A DNA stretch of 64,000 bases from Pseudobacillus lumedeiriae (GCF_044891285.1 NZ_JAUIYO010000002.1:124001-188000), one strand, 5' to 3'. Positions 9,993 through 17,874 are shown, numbered from the stretch's first letter. A program made the numbers and translations. Notes: generated by a model from the letters alone, not told the origin.

Positions 9993-10621
9993 TGCAAGCT
10001 GAAGAAAAATATACACCCCAAACATGGCCTGAATCACCTGAAAAAGCAACACTTGAAGGAAAGAATAAATTTTTAGGTTTTTGGTTCTTCCTTGGCGGAG
10101 AGACGGTTCTATTTGCCTCTCTCTTCGCTACTTATATTGCATTGAAAGATAAAGTGCCAAGCCCAGATCATGCGCTGGCAAAAGATTTATACGAACTTCC
10201 GCTCGTGTTTGTCATGACAATGCTCTTATTAACGAGCTCATTGACAAGTGTGTATGCGATGTATCACATGAAAAACTACAACTTTAAGCAAATGCAGCTT
10301 TGGCTGTTCATTACTGTTGTTCTCGGTCTTGGCTTTTTAGGATGTGAACTTTACGAATTTAATCATTATTACCATGAGTATAATCATACATTTACAAGTA
10401 GTGCGTTTGGTTCTGCGTTCTATACGTTAACTGGTTTCCATGGTGCCCACGTTATTTTCGGTCTTGTTTGGTTCATTCTCCTAATGGTCCGTAATGCTGG
10501 CCGTGGATTAAGCCTTTACAATGCGCCTAAATTTTATTTAGCAAGCCTTTACTGGCATTTCATTGACGTTGTATGGGTATTTATCTTTACGGTAGTATAC
10601 TTAATGGGAATGGTGGGATAA
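9992..10621 (+). CDS. ctaE: caa3 oxidase subunit III
   Basis: Haem-copper oxidase subunit III, which stabilises subunit I and supports proton uptake. Five hydrophobic segments are visible, with family motifs KNKFLGFWFFLGGETVLFA, LYEFNHYYHEYNHTF, the LTGFHGAHVIFGL histidine block and LYWHFIDVVW. At 209 residues it matches the short Bacillus form. It shares one base with ctaD and is followed after three bases by ctaF. Confidence 0.96.
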   Translation: MQAEEKYTPQTWPESPEKATLEGKNKFLGFWFFLGGETVLFASLFATYIALKDKVPSPDHALAKDLYELPLVFVMTMLLLTSSLTSVYAMYHMKNYNFKQMQLWLFITVVLGLGFLGCELYEFNHYYHEYNHTFTSSAFGSAFYTLTGFHGAHVIFGLVWFILLMVRNAGRGLSLYNAPKFYLASLYWHFIDVVWVFIFTVVYLMGMVG

Positions 10622-10624
10622 TTG

Positions 10625-10957
10625 ATGGTAAATAATCAATCGAATTCAAACAACCCAAGGCTTAATTATGATTACCGCCGTAAGAAAAATGCAGAGCATA
10701 TGAGAATGCAGGTAGCAACGTTTACTTTAATGATTTTCTTTACTGTCGTTTCTTTCGTAGCGGTAGGAGCAGGCTTCTCTAAATTTTTTGTTATTCCTTT
10801 CATTCTGCTTTTAGCAGTTGTCCAAGTTGGATTTCAACTGTATTATTTCATGCATATGAGTGAAAAGGGTCATGAAGCACCTTCACTATTTATGTGGTCA
10901 GGCATTACAGTAGCATTCGTAACTGTGTTAGCTTTTATGACGATCATCTGGTGGTAA
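10625..10957 (+). CDS. ctaF: caa3 oxidase subunit IV
   Basis: Small three-helix membrane subunit of the caa3 complex (cytochrome C oxidase subunit IV, Bacillus type). The YRRKKNAEHM N-terminal basic segment and the QLYYFMHMSEKGHEAPSLFMWSG block are characteristic. 110 residues. ATG 10625 is seven bases behind GGTGGG; the adjacent upstream TTG 10622 is a weaker choice. It is the last gene before a strong terminator. Confidence 0.93.
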   Translation: MVNNQSNSNNPRLNYDYRRKKNAEHMRMQVATFTLMIFFTVVSFVAVGAGFSKFFVIPFILLLAVVQVGFQLYYFMHMSEKGHEAPSLFMWSGITVAFVTVLAFMTIIWW

Positions 10958-11000
10958 TCATTATATTAGCTTTAACGGTTATGAATCCTTCTATACTTTT

Positions 11001-11037
11001 AAAAAACCAGTTCTCTTTTCGAGAACTGGTTTTTTTT
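11001..11037 (+). terminator. Terminator of the ctaBCDEF cluster
   Basis: AAAACCAGTTCTC pairs with GAGAACTGGTTTT around TTTTC, followed by T8. ctaG therefore needs its own promoter, and one is visible 50 bases on. Confidence 0.92.
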
Positions 11038-11089
11038 GAATCCTGATGATACACTTTCCGTGATGTCATCAACTTGTCAATTGATAACA

Positions 11090-11118
11090 TTGATAGAGGA
11101 AATCGAGAAAGGTATAAT
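11090..11118 (+). promoter_or_regulatory. Sigma A promoter of ctaG
   Basis: TTGATA, a 17-base spacer and a perfect TATAAT, about 40 bases upstream of the ctaG start and downstream of the ctaF terminator. Confidence 0.75.
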
Positions 11119-11157
11119 GAAAATAGGGCATTGAAAATAATATCGAGGTGAAATGAA

Positions 11158-12069
11158 ATGCCGATTAGGATTTTTGGATTTCAAGCATTGTGGAGTCCTT
11201 ATTTTTTACTGCTGTTAATTTTAGTCACCGCCTTCTACTTTTTAGTAACAATAAAGTGGAGAAATAAATTTGAAGGCAGTGAACCATTAACGAAACGCCA
11301 GGCGATTTTATTTGTGACATCGATATTGGTGTTATATGCAGTTAAAGGCTCACCGGTTGATTTGCTTGGTCATATTATGTTTACATATCATATGATTCAA
11401 ATGGCTATTCTTTATTTAGTCGTAGCGCCTTTATTTTTACGAGGTGTTCCATGGTGGGTTTGGAAGAAAGTAATTAATCACCGTGCTGTTAAGCCAGTGT
11501 TTAACTTCTTCACAAAGCCGCTTATCGCTTTAGTTTTGTTTAATGGGTTGTTTTCCATTTATCATTTGCCCATCGTTTTTGATTATATTAAAATGAGCAT
11601 GTTCCTTCACAGTCTATACACGATTGGGTTGTTTATGTTTGCCCTCTTTATGTGGTGGCCGTTAGTAAATGACATGCCGGATGGTAAGAGATTAAGCGGA
11701 CTTAAAAAAGTTGGTTATATTTTTGCGGACGGCATTTTATTAACTCCTGCTTGTGGGTTGATCATATTTGCCACGGACCCAGTATATGCAACATATAGTG
11801 ATGCAGGTTCTTGGCTTCAGGCGATGGCTCTTTGTGTTCCAACCGGCACTTTGCAGCAATTGAACTTAAGCGGACCAGAGCTTTTCTCAAGCATGCCGAT
11901 TATAGAAGATCAACAGCTTGGCGGCGTAATTATGAAAATTATTCAAGAAATCGTGTACGGATGTATGCTTGCCTTTGTATTTTTTGAATGGGTTCAAAGA
12001 GATAAGGAAGAAACGGAGAAAATGGAGGCATCTGCTATGATGCGCCATCAGACGGACTACACAAAGTGA
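11158..12069 (+). CDS. ctaG: Cytochrome c oxidase assembly factor CtaG
   Basis: Polytopic membrane protein needed for assembly or copper loading of the caa3 oxidase. About seven hydrophobic segments. Family features include the FTYHMIQMAILYLVVAPL block with its histidine, MFLHSLYTIGLFMFALFMWWP, and LTPACGLIIFATDP; residues near 245 (MPIIEDQQLGGVIMKI) form the conserved late loop. 303 residues, full length. ATG 11158 follows GAGGTG. It is the Firmicutes CtaG, unrelated to the Cox11 protein that shares the symbol. Confidence 0.93.
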   Translation: MPIRIFGFQALWSPYFLLLLILVTAFYFLVTIKWRNKFEGSEPLTKRQAILFVTSILVLYAVKGSPVDLLGHIMFTYHMIQMAILYLVVAPLFLRGVPWWVWKKVINHRAVKPVFNFFTKPLIALVLFNGLFSIYHLPIVFDYIKMSMFLHSLYTIGLFMFALFMWWPLVNDMPDGKRLSGLKKVGYIFADGILLTPACGLIIFATDPVYATYSDAGSWLQAMALCVPTGTLQQLNLSGPELFSSMPIIEDQQLGGVIMKIIQEIVYGCMLAFVFFEWVQRDKEETEKMEASAMMRHQTDYTK

Positions 12070-12071
12070 AG

Positions 12072-12107
12072 ATGAAAAGGAAATGACTAGCTGCATTTCC
12101 TTTTCAT
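12072..12107 (+). terminator. Hairpin after ctaG
   Basis: ATGAAAAGGAAATG pairs with CATTTCCTTTTCAT across an 8-base loop. The T's lie inside the stem and only a weak T tract follows, so termination may be partial and yozB may be read through. Confidence 0.6.
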
Positions 12108-12150
12108 TCATGTTAGTTAGATGGATTATGTACGGGAGAGAGGAATAAAG

Positions 12151-12612
12151 ATGTCATTACCGATTTTACCTACCATTAGCACGACATTTATTGTGCTTAG
12201 TGCCATTACAGTTGCCATTGGATGGGCACAAATTAAACAAAGAAAAATTGAACAGCATAAAAAAACGATGCTCATGGCTGCTGTTTTTGCTGTTATCTTT
12301 TTTGTTATTTATGCAAGCAGGACTGTTTTTATCGGCAACACTGCTTTTGGCGGGCCGGAGAGTATAAAAATTTACTACACCATCTTTTTGATTTTTCATA
12401 TCACTCTGGCTACCGTCGGTGCCGTTTTAGGGATCGTTACGATTGTCTTAGGCTTAAAAAATAATTTGGAAAAGCATAGAAAGTTAGGTCCTGTTACAAG
12501 TATTATTTGGTTTTTTACGGCGATCACAGGCGTAGCTGTTTATTTGCTTCTATATGTATTTTATAAAGGCGGCGAAACGACATCGGTTATAAAGGCTATT
12601 CTTGGAATATAG
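12151..12612 (+). CDS. DUF420 membrane protein, YozB-like
   Basis: Four-helix membrane protein of the DUF420/YozB family; members often sit beside haem-copper oxidase genes, as here. Function is not established. Visible features are RKIEQHKKTMLMAAVFAVIFFVIYASR, IYYTIFLIFHITLATVGAVLG and HRKLGPVTSIIWFFTAITGVAVYLLLY, with conserved histidines that could bind haem or metal (inference). ATG 12151 follows GAGAGAGGA at good spacing; the open frame upstream to 12121 has no such site. 153 residues. Confidence 0.85.
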   Translation: MSLPILPTISTTFIVLSAITVAIGWAQIKQRKIEQHKKTMLMAAVFAVIFFVIYASRTVFIGNTAFGGPESIKIYYTIFLIFHITLATVGAVLGIVTIVLGLKNNLEKHRKLGPVTSIIWFFTAITGVAVYLLLYVFYKGGETTSVIKAILGI

Positions 12613-12617
12613 CAAGA

Positions 12618-12652
12618 TAAAAAAAGCGCGTGATGATTTCATGCGCTTTTTT
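12618..12652. terminator. Bidirectional terminator, yozB-like gene / YugN-like gene
   Basis: AAAAAGCGCGTGA pairs with TTCATGCGCTTTTT with one G-U pair. A and T runs flank both sides between two convergent genes. Confidence 0.85.
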
Positions 12653-12661
12653 GCCTCGTTA

Positions 12662-13021
12662 TTAAAGTGTAAATTGTTCTGCTTCGTTTTTAATCTCTAC
12701 GAGAATTTTCTCGCATGTTTCTATTAGAGATGACGGGAATACTTCGTCTTCGCCATATTCCACGCCATGTGGATAGTAATACTTGCCTAATTGGGGCGTC
12801 ATTAGTTGAATCACTGCATCTGAAGCACCAATGTCACCTTCAACAGCATATCCGAAAACACGTAAATAATATGTACCTTCTTTGAGATCGAACCTGCGGT
12901 CAAACGTTACTCGCTCATAATCCCATTGACCGGCGTGAACTAGTTTGTGCGTATTACAAATATAGTTCAATCGGTTAAAATCGATTCGTAAATTTTCTAA
13001 CCCCACGTTTTCAAACTTCAT
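12662..13021 (-). CDS. YugN-like family protein
   Basis: Soluble 119-residue protein of the YugN-like family, function unknown. It occupies the place of ylbA in B. subtilis, which I believe belongs to the same family, but identity is by position and general resemblance only. Motifs include WDYERVTFDRRFDLKEGTYYLR and LGKYYYPHGVEYGE. ATG 13021 is preceded by AGGAGGG. A good promoter lies at 13094-13122. Confidence 0.75.
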   Translation of the reverse strand: MKFENVGLENLRIDFNRLNYICNTHKLVHAGQWDYERVTFDRRFDLKEGTYYLRVFGYAVEGDIGASDAVIQLMTPQLGKYYYPHGVEYGEDEVFPSSLIETCEKILVEIKNEAEQFTL

Positions 13022-13093
13022 GAAAAAATCCCTCCTGAATCTCTTAGCTTGTTTCAGTATATCTTCGTATTTTTAGCCTGTTGCTCCATATTA

Positions 13094-13122
13094 ATAATAG
13101 TCGAAAAAAGCATTTCTTGCAA
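13094..13122 (-). promoter_or_regulatory. Sigma A promoter of the YugN-like gene
   Basis: Read on the minus strand: TTGCAA, a 17-base spacer and TATTAT, about 75 bases upstream of the start. Confidence 0.6.
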
Positions 13123-13298
13123 TGAATTGAGGTGAAACATACAAATATTTTCCTTTACACAACTGCTCCATTTAAAGAAGAAAGTGAGACAATATTTTTT
13201 AATCAATTGCAGTGAGTGATACAATGCGTGCATAATGTTATAATGTGAGTAATATCCGGTAATAATGTCAGCGGGCGGGAATGAAAGGGGGGAATCTA

Positions 13299-14360
13299 TT
13301 GCGGTCAGTCATCAGAATCCTGGTGGTCATGTCTATTATTTTAATAGCAGGAATTTATTTCAATCAGGCGAAAGAAGAACAAGAGGTGCTGCACAACTCC
13401 GCGGCATTAAATCCTGCAAAAAGCGATATGAACGTAGAACAAGAGTTAGCAGAAACGAACAAATCGCTTCCAGTTGTAGAACAGCTGACATCTGGTGCTG
13501 GAATGTATATTGGCAAAGAAGCCCCCTTATTACGAAAAGCAAAGGGTGAGCCTGCCAGAAAGGATCCTTCAGCTTATGGATATGAATGGTGGATCTATAA
13601 AGACGTTGATCAATATGTACAGTTTGGAGTAGAAAATAATAAAGTAGTTACTGCATATGCCGCTGGTGAAGCAGATGTTTCTCCTTTCAAAATCGGGCAG
13701 CCCGTTAAAGATATTTTTCAAACATATGATCTTCGTATGGATGTAGTTATTACAAATGAAGAGGGGACGTATCGTCTCGAGTTATCGGAAGAAGATTTTA
13801 ATATTAGGCCGATTGTTCGGCTGGGAGATATTTATGCGCAATTATACATTGATAAATTTACGGGTACGTTGTCGAGTGTACGCTATTTAACAAAGGATTA
13901 TTTAATAAAACAGCGGCCTTATGAAATGGTTTATCGAGGAGAACTGCCGGTCGATCCAGAACTGACTGACCCTGCCTGGCGGGCAATTGAAGAGGGCAGT
14001 GAAAAGCAAATATTAGATCTGACAAATATCATACGGGAAAAGCATCATTTGAAACAAGTAACATGGGAAGAGAAAACCGCTGAAGTAGCTAAAAATCATA
14101 GTAAAGAGATGTATGAAAAGCAATACTTTGCACACGAATCTCCATCTGCGGGCGATCTAGGTAACCGGCTGAAAGCAGCTAACATTGCTTATCAACTTGC
14201 CGGTGAAAACATAGCAGCTAATTATACAGATGGCCCCGCTGCTATAGAAGGATGGTTAAATTCAAAAAATCATCGTGAGGCCCTGCTGGAAAAAGACTTT
14301 ACTTTTTTAGGAGTAGGGGTTTATCGTAAATATTATACACAAAATTTCATCGCAAAATAA
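13299..14360 (+). CDS. ylbC: CAP/SCP-domain secreted protein YlbC
   Basis: Surface or secreted protein with one N-terminal hydrophobic anchor or signal (about residues 3-20), a CAP-associated N-terminal domain (about 60-215), and a C-terminal CAP (cysteine-rich secretory protein family) domain from about 235 (LTNIIREKHHLKQVTWEE, HSKEMYEKQYFAHESP, LAGENIAANY, NHREALL). The CAP core has its usual histidine and glutamate pairs. TTG 13299 sits six bases after AAAGGGGGG; the ATG at 13281 lies before that site and would be an extension. Role unknown; the B. subtilis orthologue is uncharacterised. Confidence 0.88.
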   Translation: MRSVIRILVVMSIILIAGIYFNQAKEEQEVLHNSAALNPAKSDMNVEQELAETNKSLPVVEQLTSGAGMYIGKEAPLLRKAKGEPARKDPSAYGYEWWIYKDVDQYVQFGVENNKVVTAYAAGEADVSPFKIGQPVKDIFQTYDLRMDVVITNEEGTYRLELSEEDFNIRPIVRLGDIYAQLYIDKFTGTLSSVRYLTKDYLIKQRPYEMVYRGELPVDPELTDPAWRAIEEGSEKQILDLTNIIREKHHLKQVTWEEKTAEVAKNHSKEMYEKQYFAHESPSAGDLGNRLKAANIAYQLAGENIAANYTDGPAAIEGWLNSKNHREALLEKDFTFLGVGVYRKYYTQNFIAK

Positions 14361-14364
14361 TTTG

Positions 14365-14397
14365 AAAAGCAGCTGTTTCAATGATCAGCTGCTTTTT
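14365..14397. terminator. Terminator shared by ylbC and the converging thioesterase gene
   Basis: AAAAGCAGCTG pairs with CAGCTGCTTTT, followed by a short T tract on the + side. It overlaps the last codons of the minus-strand gene. Confidence 0.75.
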
Positions 14398-14882
14398 GTC
14401 TTACTTTTTTTCAAAAGGAAAAAGGTTCCTGTCGCATGAGCCACTTTTTTGCCATCATCCCTTAGTACTTCTCCTTCGACAATGATTGTTTTTGAACCTT
14501 TATGTATGACGTGGGCTTTTACGGTTAAGTGCTCTCCTTTTCCGGGAGCAATATAATGAATGTTTAAATTAGATGTTACGAGTGCATAGTTTTCAGGAGT
14601 GACGGTATAGGCAGCAGAACCCATAGCAGAATCGAGTAACGTAGCTGTTATGCCTCCATGGACGATACCAATGGAGTTGTTTGACAGATCGGTGACCGGC
14701 ATGAGGATCTCGCAGGAAGCATCCGCAGCCTTTCTTTCCATTTGTAAAAGCCGGCCTATGTAAGTTCCTTTTCCTTCTATTTTCTCTAAATAACCTTCCA
14801 GCAGTTGTTCTAACACATGTAGTTCCTCTTCATTTGCCTGCTGCATGCTTTGTTCGATTAATGAATAAATTTTTTCCTTCAT
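14385..14882 (-). CDS. PaaI-type hotdog-fold thioesterase
   Basis: 165-residue hotdog-fold protein of the 4HBT/PaaI thioesterase superfamily, likely hydrolysing acyl-CoA esters in the cytoplasm; the substrate cannot be inferred. The core helix motif is GIVHGGITATLLDSAMGSAAY with the catalytic-region Asp, followed by LVTSNLNIHYIAPGKGEHLTV and the HATGTFFLL end strand. A helical N-terminal extension of about 45 residues precedes the fold. The start codon lies beside repeat module R1. I do not recognise a standard gene name. Confidence 0.8.
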   Translation of the reverse strand: MKEKIYSLIEQSMQQANEEELHVLEQLLEGYLEKIEGKGTYIGRLLQMERKAADASCEILMPVTDLSNNSIGIVHGGITATLLDSAMGSAAYTVTPENYALVTSNLNIHYIAPGKGEHLTVKAHVIHKGSKTIIVEGEVLRDDGKKVAHATGTFFLLKKSKTKSS

Positions 14883-14902
14883 CTGTTTCTCCTTTCAGCA
14901 CT

Positions 14903-15027
14903 CTTCGCTTTTCTTTGTTCAGCTGCGTTTCCTTGGAGCTCGAGGTCATATGCCAGTCTGACTGTATGGCTGAAAGGCGCCATTTCGTCAGTCTGTTATA
15001 CGCTTGTCGCTGGCTTCGCTTTTCTTT
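14903..15027 (+). repeat. R1: module A hairpin repeat
   Basis: A single module A bounded by CTTCGCTTTTCTTT and CTTCGCTTTTCTTTA boxes. The core carries TCATATGCCAGTCTGAC and a partly complementary downstream arm, with ATGGC...GCCAT at the tip. It lies between the divergent thioesterase gene and ylbD. Related copies are at 25658, 30551 and 49961. Confidence 0.85.
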
Positions 15028-15062
15028 ATCATATCATTTTTTAGGTTGTTAAAATATTTTTT

Positions 15063-15090
15063 CACTTTTTTGCTGTTGTTCCATAATGTA
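15063..15090 (+). promoter_or_regulatory. Possible sigma K promoter of ylbD
   Basis: CAC, 16 bases, then CATAATGTA, which fits the sigma K pattern (AC, 16 bases, CATANNNTA). It lies 34 bases upstream of a gene for a coat-type sporulation protein. A short match, so it could be chance. Confidence 0.35.
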
Positions 15091-15123
15091 ATAGTAGCAA
15101 ATCTGGCGGGCGGAGGATGAAGG

Positions 15124-15480
15124 ATGAAAAATCATTCGTTGCATCCAAAGGTAAGGGAGTTTAAGGAGTTTATGGAGGGGCGTCCCGATTTAAAACAGAA
15201 GGTACAGGATCGGCAAGAGACGTTACAGCAGCTTTTTGAAGAGTGGTATTTTTTAGAGGAAGAAGCATGGACAGAAGAGGATGAAAAGAGCAAAGGACCG
15301 CAACAAGAGGGGAATACCGAGGCGTGGTTTAGTAAGTTGCTGGAAACAGTAGCATCTTTAGACGGAAAAAAGTGGAGCAATATTATTTTTGAGGTACAGG
15401 GAATGTTGGAAATCGTACAAATATATATAGAGGATTTAGTGAGGCAGAGGGCTGAAAAAGAGAAGACGAAGGCAAAATGA
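15124..15480 (+). CDS. ylbD: YlbD spore coat family protein
   Basis: Small soluble 118-residue protein of the YlbD coat family, thought to be part of or associated with the spore coat. The N-terminus LHPKVREFKEFMEGRPDLKQKVQ followed by FEEWYFLEEEAW is the family signature. It is highly charged with helical, amphipathic ends and has no signal peptide. ATG 15124 follows GGAGGATGAAGG. ylbE begins 28 bases after the stop, suggesting one operon. Confidence 0.82.
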   Translation: MKNHSLHPKVREFKEFMEGRPDLKQKVQDRQETLQQLFEEWYFLEEEAWTEEDEKSKGPQQEGNTEAWFSKLLETVASLDGKKWSNIIFEVQGMLEIVQIYIEDLVRQRAEKEKTKAK

Positions 15481-15508
15481 TGACTACCTTAGTAAGAGGA
15501 GAACGCTA

Positions 15509-15814
15509 ATGAGGCAAGAAATAATGGAAATGATAAGAAAAAATAAAGACTGGCATGAATATTTAAGAAGGGAGCCATCTTGGTATAGACTGTTAGGGCG
15601 TAATCCCCAACGAATCAGCAGTTTTGAGGGGGCCAGCTTGCAATATCATAAAAAGACATTTCCTGATCGTTTAGGGCGTTTGAATGATGGGCTGCAAGTG
15701 GCCTCTGCCTTGATGTATATGATGCAATCCCAAATTCCTCAATCGTCCGCGGCGAATGAACCAGCAACTGACACTGAAGCAAAAACGAGCGAAATGAATG
15801 AAAATAATCAATAA
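15509..15814 (+). CDS. ylbE: YlbE-like protein
   Basis: 101-residue protein of the YlbE-like family. The conserved part is the first 75 residues (KDWHEYLRREPSWYRLLGRNP, FDRLGRLNDG-type helix, ASALMYMMQSQ); the C-terminal 25 residues are polar and low in complexity, longer than in B. subtilis. Function unknown, linked to sporulation only by neighbourhood. ATG 15509 follows AAGAGGAG. Confidence 0.8.
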   Translation: MRQEIMEMIRKNKDWHEYLRREPSWYRLLGRNPQRISSFEGASLQYHKKTFPDRLGRLNDGLQVASALMYMMQSQIPQSSAANEPATDTEAKTSEMNENNQ

Positions 15815-15858
15815 AATGAATGAAATGTGCGCACACTACTCGAAAAGGAGTGTGGGCA

Positions 15859-16257
15859 ATGAAATGGTTGATGATAATTGCGGCAGTAATTTCTCTTATA
15901 GGGTGTAGGCAAGATCTTCCGAAACCGGAAACGATAATATCCCCCTCTGCTTCAATGCATGAGGCAGAGGCGCAAGGTACGGAAAAAAATTGGACCGTCA
16001 AACATTTATTAAGAGGAAACAGTGTATTTGTAGAATTAGTTGTGCCTGGTGTTTCTTTCTCGAATCATGGGACAAAATCTCAAGAAAAGGGCCAAATTGC
16101 TGTCTATGTGAATGGAAAGCATTATCATACCTATCATACAGCAGCTTTTATTGTGAAGGGATTGAACTCTGGACAGCATCGGATCGATATTAAATTAACG
16201 GATGAGAAGCATCGTCCGCTCGGTTATGAAAAGTCGTTTACCGTATCCATCCCATAA
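15859..16257 (+). CDS. Small predicted lipoprotein, unknown function
   Basis: I do not recognise this gene. ATG 15859 follows AAGGAG by eight bases; the frame is open 39 bases further upstream without a ribosome site. The product is 132 residues with a short lipoprotein signal ending in SLIGC (Cys16). The mature part ends in a region from about 60 that reads like an Ig-like or FixG-type beta domain (VELVVPGVSF, GQIAVYVNGKHYHTY, GLNSGQHRIDIKLTDEKHRPLGYEKSFTVSIP). It has no counterpart in the B. subtilis ylbE-ylbF interval. Likely anchored outside the membrane (inference). Confidence 0.7.
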   Translation: MKWLMIIAAVISLIGCRQDLPKPETIISPSASMHEAEAQGTEKNWTVKHLLRGNSVFVELVVPGVSFSNHGTKSQEKGQIAVYVNGKHYHTYHTAAFIVKGLNSGQHRIDIKLTDEKHRPLGYEKSFTVSIP

Positions 16258-16310
16258 ATAGTTTTTTTTAAGAAATAATATGTTAAAATAGGGGAATGGA
16301 GGTGGGCTAT

Positions 16311-16760
16311 TTGCTTACAGCTACAATGGAGAAAATTAAAACAGTAGAACGTGCTGAACAGCTTGCACAAATGATTCTTGAATCGGATGTCGCTCAAAAG
16401 TATCAGTCGTGCTACTTTCTTTTATATACAGATCCTGTCACGAAACAGAAAATTCATCGTTTTAGCCGATTGAAAGAGCAGTATGAGGAAGTACAGCGGT
16501 TTGGCCGCTATCATCCTGATTACAGCAGGGTGATGAAGGAAGTTAGAGAAGCCAAAAGGGAAATGGACTTAGACGAAAACGTGGCCGCTTTTCGGATAGC
16601 TGAAAAAGAGATGCAGACACTGCTTGATGAAATCAGTGTCCTTATTGGCCAGGCTGTGTCGAAGGGAATTAAAGTTCCAACCGGTGATCCATTTTTCTCA
16701 TTGGGTTCTAGCTGTGGCGGGGGCTGTGGAACAGGTGGAGGCTGCGGCTGTTCGGCCTGA
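16311..16760 (+). CDS. ricF: RicF (YlbF), RNA maturation complex subunit
   Basis: Subunit of the RicA-RicF-RicT (YmcA-YlbF-YaaT) complex, which carries iron-sulfur clusters, assists RNase Y in mRNA maturation and is needed for sporulation, competence and biofilm formation in B. subtilis. The helical YlbF/YmcA domain spans about residues 5-125 (KEQYEEVQRFGRYHPDY). The tail has six cysteines in a glycine-rich run (SSCGGGCGTGGGCGCSA), as expected for the cluster-binding end. TTG 16311 follows GGAGG by eight bases and gives the usual start (MLTATME). Confidence 0.93.
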   Translation: MLTATMEKIKTVERAEQLAQMILESDVAQKYQSCYFLLYTDPVTKQKIHRFSRLKEQYEEVQRFGRYHPDYSRVMKEVREAKREMDLDENVAAFRIAEKEMQTLLDEISVLIGQAVSKGIKVPTGDPFFSLGSSCGGGCGTGGGCGCSA

Positions 16761-16773
16761 GTGTGGGGCAGAT

Positions 16774-16897
16774 GCTTCCGCTTTTCTTTGCCTGGCTGCA
16801 GCGGCCAGACTCGAAGGTCATAAGCCGTCACACCTGTGTGGCAAAGAACGCCACTTTGGCGGTCCGTCTTATGCCTGCCGAGTCTCCGCTTTTCTTA
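16774..16897 (+). repeat. R2: divergent module A hairpin repeat
   Basis: Bounded by GCTTCCGCTTTTCTTT and CTCCGCTTTTCTTA. The arm GTCATAAGCC and the distal GTCTTATGCC keep the paired layout of module A with different bases. It begins 14 bases after the ricF stop, and the ylbG ribosome site lies just beyond its end. Confidence 0.7.
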
Positions 16898-16922
16898 CAA
16901 TATCGATTCAGAGGGAGAGAGT

Positions 16923-17198
16923 ATGTTTATTGATCGACAAGCTGTTATTGTATGGCTGCATAATATAAAGCCAGCTAAATCGTTGCGAAAGTATGGAAAT
17001 GTTCACTATGTATCAAAGCGCATGAAGTATGCAGTTGTGTATTGTAATCAGAGTGAGCTAGAAGAGGTAATAGAGAAACTTAAGCTGTTATCGTTTGTTA
17101 AAGATGTGGAGCCGTCTTTTAAGCCGTTTTTAAAAACGGAGTATGAAAATTCGAAACCGGATAAAGCAAAGGAATACGACTATAAAATTGGCATGTGA
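16923..17198 (+). CDS. ylbG: YlbG, UPF0298 family
   Basis: 91-residue cytoplasmic protein of the UPF0298 family, conserved in Bacillales beside ylbF; function unknown. The central KSLRKYGNVHYVSKRMKYAVVYC and the C-terminal KPFLKTEYENSKPDKAKEYD are near-invariant family blocks. ATG 16923 follows GAGGGAGAG. An upstream in-frame extension to 16836 runs through repeat R2 and is not credible. Confidence 0.9.
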   Translation: MFIDRQAVIVWLHNIKPAKSLRKYGNVHYVSKRMKYAVVYCNQSELEEVIEKLKLLSFVKDVEPSFKPFLKTEYENSKPDKAKEYDYKIGM

Positions 17199-17326
17199 AG
17201 AGGTTGACTCAAAGGGCCTGACCTCACTCGCGATATACTGTATACGGAGGATGATGATCACCCAAGTATTCAGTATATTGCGGATGTGGGGTCGGACATT
17301 TTGCTTTTGAGTCAGCCTTTTTTTGT
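17199..17326. terminator. Long composite terminator with nested hairpin
   Basis: The outer stem is AGGTTGACTCAAAG with CTTTTGAGTCAGCCT, followed by T7. Inside, CCTGACCTCACTCGCGATATACTGTATAC pairs imperfectly with a downstream arm ending in GTGGGGTCGG, making a stem-loop of about 125 bases. It ends ylbG; on the minus strand it may also serve the converging gene. Confidence 0.8.
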
Positions 17327-17330
17327 TTGT

Positions 17331-17762
17331 CTAATTCATAGGGGCTAAAAAATGGTTAAGCCGCAGGATGCCAATTAAATAATGAAAATAAAGCTCTGTT
17401 TCTGCAAAGGAAGCAGATGGTTTGACATCCATTTGAATAACCGATCGATCGAGTGCCTCCGCCGTCTCTTTGAATAAATCAAAGCGTTTGTTTGGTGTAT
17501 CGTGTGGATAAGGTATCCCTTCCCGACAGATGTAAATAGGCTGAAAATCGCCCACATTTGTTGGTGAAAGGATAATGGCCAGAGAAGTCATAGCCCGGCC
17601 GTCTGCTGCTGAATGTAAAGCGATCATATGCATTAACCGATGTTTATTGTTATGAGCAAGTTCAATCAATTCATATACGTCTGAATAACCTTTTCCAAGT
17701 TCTATAAAGCGCTGAATCAAAGTGAGTCCCCCGTTTCTGTAGGTAAATCTTTTTAGAGCCAT
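17331..17762 (-). CDS. Conserved hypothetical protein
   Basis: 143-residue soluble protein that I do not recognise by name. It has no signal peptide or membrane segment. Visible stretches are RFIELGKGYSDVYELIELAHNN, HMIALHSAADGRAMTSLAIIL, FQPIYICREGIPYPH and a C-terminal FAETELYFHYLIGILRLNHFL. ATG 17762 has AAAGG about ten bases upstream; the TTG at 17795 opens an extension with a weaker site. It lies on the opposite strand to its neighbours, between ylbG and a stalk-domain gene, and converges on the ylbG terminator. Confidence 0.7.
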   Translation of the reverse strand: MALKRFTYRNGGLTLIQRFIELGKGYSDVYELIELAHNNKHRLMHMIALHSAADGRAMTSLAIILSPTNVGDFQPIYICREGIPYPHDTPNKRFDLFKETAEALDRSVIQMDVKPSASFAETELYFHYLIGILRLNHFLAPMN

Positions 17763-17845
17763 TCTTATTGTACCTTTACAGAAAAGGAAGCTCAAGAAAA
17801 GAAGCGTGAGCGTGTGGTATACATAAAAGTATCTATAAATCGTAG

Positions 17846-17874
17846 TTTACAGGCCAAATTTGCTATTCTATAAT
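17846..17874 (+). promoter_or_regulatory. Sigma A promoter of the stalk-domain gene
   Basis: TTTACA, a 17-base spacer and a perfect TATAAT, 34 bases upstream of ATG 17908. Confidence 0.7.

Noticed and set aside
14834..15052. Open frames over the repeat modules at 14834, 30565, 30609, 49806 and 49820
   Set aside because: They exist only because the repeats lack stops in some frames; none has a ribosome site and they recur with the repeat.
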